Positions 60,401 through 64,000 of a DNA stretch of 64,000 bases are shown in pieces; within the stretch, counting starts at the first letter, position 1, and each line of letters begins with the position of its first letter. Source of the DNA: Megaleporinus macrocephalus (Eukaryota > Chordata > Actinopteri > Characiformes > Anostomidae); the NCBI GenBank assembly GCA_021613375.1, contig CM038703.1, forward strand, positions 23,858,194-23,922,193. The letters are read 5' to 3'. Made by a program: the position numbers and the translations under genes. The notes below the pieces were generated by a model. It was not told where the DNA came from. It did no database searches and worked only from the letters and a program-made list of their open reading frames with translations.

Positions 60401-62491
60401 ATCACTACTTACAACTTACTGTATTAATAGATTTAGTATTTATGCTAATATTCACGTTTCTTAGGTGCATAAAATGTTTGCACAGCAGAGAATACAAAAA
60501 TAATAGTATATAGGAATCGTGCAAGTAGAATTTTTGCAACTTTTTTTCTGGATGCTTCTGCATTTCTGTTTTGTTTGTGAATTTTGCTCTAGCATTCCCA
60601 ATTTAATCCATTGGTTTTGATGTAAAACTATTTACATTTTTAGGTTTTGTTGGAAACTACATGTATGGAGCACTCCATCTTAGATTGTTCATGCTGTTTC
60701 TCTCCCCACTTTTTTTTACATAGATAATACATGTTTCAGTTATCATGAAAATTTAGAGTGAGTATTCAAGAGGATTCACTGTGGTATAAATAAAAAAAGA
60801 CAAATTTGTTTAAAATGTGTTTTTACCGTGTTCTGTGACTTTCCTTGTGCAATGCTATGGTTTTGTAGGATAGGCCTGCTTTTGCTCATTATCGTAGATT
60901 AGCTCTGACTGGATCTCTCAATATTACTCTATTACGAAGGTTTTCAAGGTGTGTCTCACAGCCTAGTAATGTCAGTTATCTGCCATCTTTGCATTCAGTT
61001 GTCATATGACTTTTTGTATTAAAGGCATGGAAGGTGTTTTTGTAGAAACTAGTAAGTGTAAGCTATTATTCTAGCTTTTAGTAGTGCTTGTATGTTTGTC
61101 TGTGTGTGTGGAGTCTTTACACATGTACAAATGAGCAGGTGCATGTGGGCAGGATGGGGTAGGTAAGTAAGTGAACAGGTGGTTAAGCCATCCAGTCATT
61201 GTGTTTGGTCTCAGTGAAATGATTGGGCTGGGTTTTTAAAGTCCTGCATAGGCCTACATAGAAACCTGTTTGCTGTTGCCTTCATAGAAAACTGTCTAAT
61301 TGCTATTGGAATTTCAAGAAGTATGACAAAAATGTTTGCAAGACAAACCACCCACTATGTCTTTAATGTCCCATCTACAGTGATGGCCAAATTCAATGTT
61401 TAGGTCTCAAAAACACAACATTAACATTGATGAAGACAGGATGATTATAGTAGTTAATTCACTTATATCCTAAGACATGTTCTTTACCAAGTTTTTATGT
61501 TCTGAGTTTTATTTGAATGGTCTCTCAACCTGCTTGCAATCATTAGATCCATCTGCTCATGTATTAACAATGCATCTTTAAGATATTTACTTCCATATAT
61601 TTAGATTCTTCACTACTGCTACTTTAGTGTTATGTTGTTGATGTATTACTCTGTTAAGAGTTTATTTATCTTTTAGAACTGAAAGTTCACCATATGGAGA
61701 GGATGGTTTTAGTTGTGAGTTATTCAAGTAGCAGAGAAACAAAAAAGCTTGTCGCTAAATTGCACTCCAAAAGCTTATGTATTTTTCAGGTATGACAGAG
61801 GTCTGCACAGGCTCAGCAGTACATCAAGCTAGTATTAATGTTGTTATAGACAGCTGTAATGTTAAGGCAATTACTCAAAAAAGTAATCCATTAAAAGTTA
61901 CTAATTACTTATTTCAGAATGTAGTGGACTATGTTGCTCGTTACTTCACTTCTGCATTACTCTGTACCATATTATCTCACTAATCTGACAGGTGATCCTA
62001 AAATAAACAATATTACAAAAGATGATATTAGATATGCTGATTAGATTTAAGATTATTTCGTTGTTTGCAGTGTAGAGCAGTTTGAGGCACTAATGAGCAG
62101 AGATCCTCAACTACTTAAAAAATGCATCTGTAGGGGACCCTATTGCTGTCCAATGCCAAGAGCCCCACAGTCACTAAATCTCGCCTTGGTTATAAAACTG
62201 GTCCTTTAATGTACTGTGTCTCACTCTCACATGTGCTACATTTGTATGTGTATTTACTGTCATGCATGTCCTTGGCGTTTTTTCCAGCTTTTGCTGCTGC
62301 GTGTGAGACAGATATGTTGAGTGGTTGTGACAGAGCATGACCACTCAGGCGCATGCCAGATGCCGAAATTGTGTGTCTCTCTGTTGCCACAGCCACGGTC
62401 CATCTGAATAGAATAACGTGTTGACAAGTCTCCATGGTTACAACTAAAATGAATAGAGGAATAGAGCTGAGCAAGGGCTAGCTACAGAGGT

Positions 62492-62524
62492 GAGCGAAAA
62501 AAAGAAAGAAAGAAAGAAAGAAAA
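62492..62524. repeat. (GAAA)n microsatellite
   Basis: About seven GAAA units following gcgaaaaaaag. Confidence 0.93.
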
Positions 62525-63213
62525 GTGATATGAGGGTGAACAACACTAAATTCTCCATAACAAAAGCCATTAACTAGTGACAATGACATCTACGATTTAC
62601 CTAGTCACCTAAGAAAATATTTGTTGTTTAAACCTTAAATATCATAGACAACACAGTTAGAGTTCTGATGAAGTGTGGAGCGCTGTTCAAGTTGGAAAGC
62701 ATATGAAATTAATGCTAATTTAGAAAAGCTCTGAGAAATGTAAATAGATTGAGACAAACAACATCTATGATTTCATTCATTACGTCTGTCTGTGGTCATC
62801 AGAAACCCAAAAACCCATCCACTCAGTAGATGGCATAGTGCTCCAAAAGGAATATATTTTCTTGTGTAGCTTACTGTCTGCAGTCCAAGTGTTGCACTTT
62901 ATGGTCTTACTCTAAAACAAACTGCAACTGAACTCAATACACAACATAGACAATTGAAGAGTATGCACTGACCAAGCACTTTAATAAGAACATCTTATAT
63001 ATGCAATAATTGTCCATTTAATCAACTCCACTTATATAGAGCTGCACTGTACTGTACTGCACTTCATCTGTTTCTCAGCATTTATTATTTGGTTGGTGAA
63101 TCATTCTCAGCACCGCACTGTGACATTGTCATTGTGGTGATTAGTGGTGTTGGTGCGTGTTGTGCTGGTACAAGTGGATAACATAGCAGCACTGCTATAG
63201 TTTTTAGAACTTA

Positions 63214-63426
63214 GTCAAGTCAGTTTTATTTGTATAGCACTATTTACAACAATGTTGTCACAACGCAGCTTTACAGGAGTTTGAAAGCATAAAAACATGA
63301 AGTCACAACACTTTATCCACCGTAAGCAAGCCAGAGGAGACGGTGGCAAGGAAAAACTCCCTCAGCTGGAGTTAGAAAACTTGGGAGGAACCAGAGTCAC
63401 AAGGGCAGACCCATCCTCCTCTGGTC
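63214..63426 (-). mobile_element. LINE 3' tail, same family as 57605-57798, opposite strand
   Basis: Starts gtcaagtcagttttatttgt and contains ggcaaggaaaaactccctca and acccatcctcctctggtc, the reverse complement of the tail at 57605. Confidence 0.8.
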
Positions 63427-63529
63427 ACACAGTATTTACAGTTTATCAAACTAAAGCTGAGTCTGAAGGTAAAAGCTTTAGAAATTGCACAGGTGGTACA
63501 TCTGGATGATACAGTGATGTAGTCAAGGA

Positions 63530-63960
63530 TGTAGCAAATGGCAAGAATGGCGTTGAATGGGTTGGTGCCATGTGACAGAGGGGCCCTGGTGGTCAGTCCT
63601 TTAACAGTATTCAGTAGGACAGGTGGGTGGTTATTACCTCAGAAAGAGAAAAAGAAAAGTTACCTCTGGTTTGGATTAATACAGAGGATCTTGAATAATT
63701 ACACGATACATTATTTATCATTACAAACTGGAAACAGTCAGTGAGGTAGGATGTGAACCAGGATAACGCTGTTACTGTGATTCCAACCATGTTTTCTAAT
63801 CTGTCCAAGAGAATAATGTGATCTATAGTGTCAAAACGCTTTATGGGCCCAACATTGTCTAAAGTTGATTGGAATGTATTTTCTATGCAGCGTGTTAATC
63901 TGTCTAAATCTGTTGGGTCTGATGAAGGAAAAGCTATGGTTAATAAATCTGGAAGGATCT
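63530..63960 (-). mobile_element. LINE reverse-transcriptase fragment
   Basis: The minus strand reads FDTIDHIILLDRLENMVGIT then ALSWFTSYLTDC, the RT finger/palm region (AFDT-DH-ILL-RL----GI-G-AL-WF-SYL) of fish LINEs. About 75 codons remain open. It lies just upstream (minus-strand sense) of the 63214 tail, so both probably belong to one internally deleted copy that runs off the window end. Confidence 0.75.
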
Positions 63961-64000
63961 AAATAAAGTGTTGAACTGTATTTGGCGTTATTGAACAATT

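Larger units (their letters stand above)
49860..64000. other. Downstream intergenic region
   Basis: After the kcnh8 polyadenylation signal there is no gene I can name. The region holds a MITE-like repeat (50076-50393), further copies of the unnamed repeat, Tc1 elements (53338-54062, 59553-60400), LINE 3' tails (57190-57798, 63214-63960), CT and GAAA simple repeats, a possible exon at 55031 and a CpG-rich candidate first exon at 58091. Stretches 51170-53330, 54063-55030, 56100-57180 and 60400-63200 show nothing else I recognise. Confidence 0.7.

Overview
The window is nuclear DNA from a teleost fish. It is AT-rich and intron-dominated, with spliced exons bounded by GT/AG, many dinucleotide microsatellites, and a typical fish repeat load: many degenerate Tc1/mariner transposons, L2-like, RTE-like and L1-like LINE fragments, tRNA-derived SINEs and two solo LTRs. 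A LINE 3' tail with the core GACCAGAGGAGGATGGGT suggests an ostariophysan fish (catfish or characin type). That placement comes from memory of such genomes and is tentative.

One gene can be read with confidence: the 3' two thirds of an ELK-type voltage-gated potassium channel, best matched to kcnh8 (Kv12.1), on the + strand. Ten exons lie between 9592 and 49743. They join in frame at all nine junctions and encode about 680 residues: S4-S5, pore (GFGN filter), S6, C-linker, cyclic-nucleotide-binding-homology domain, an acidic linker, a coiled coil and a short Pro/Ser/Thr-rich tail ending at a TAG stop. A polyadenylation signal lies about 95 bases after the stop. The start codon, the PAS/eag domain and S1-S3 were not found and should lie upstream of base 1.

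Layout: 1-9591 is upstream intron with a pair of inverted LINE fragments, a solo LTR with a perfect 5-bp target duplication, and a Tc1 relic. 9592-36711 holds nine exons separated by introns rich in transposon relics, including a BED-zinc-finger hAT fossil and a direct duplication of about 230 bp flanking two exons. 36712-49224 is a 12.5-kb last intron with a 1.85-kb minisatellite of a 37-bp unit (about 50 copies) interrupted by a second solo LTR of the same family. 49225-49743 is the last coding exon. 49744-64000 is downstream DNA with MITE, Tc1 and LINE copies. A small CpG-rich spot at 58091 could be the first exon of an unidentified neighbouring gene, and 55031-55155 could be an exon, but neither can be assigned.

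No rRNA, tRNA, CRISPR or operon-type feature is present. The most interesting signals are structural: a 3' splice site built from a TG repeat before the exon at 30079, a tandem duplication of the splice acceptor at 9577/9592, two perfect 20-bp short-loop hairpins (47226 and 57281), the same LTR family in two states, and the mosaic minisatellite.
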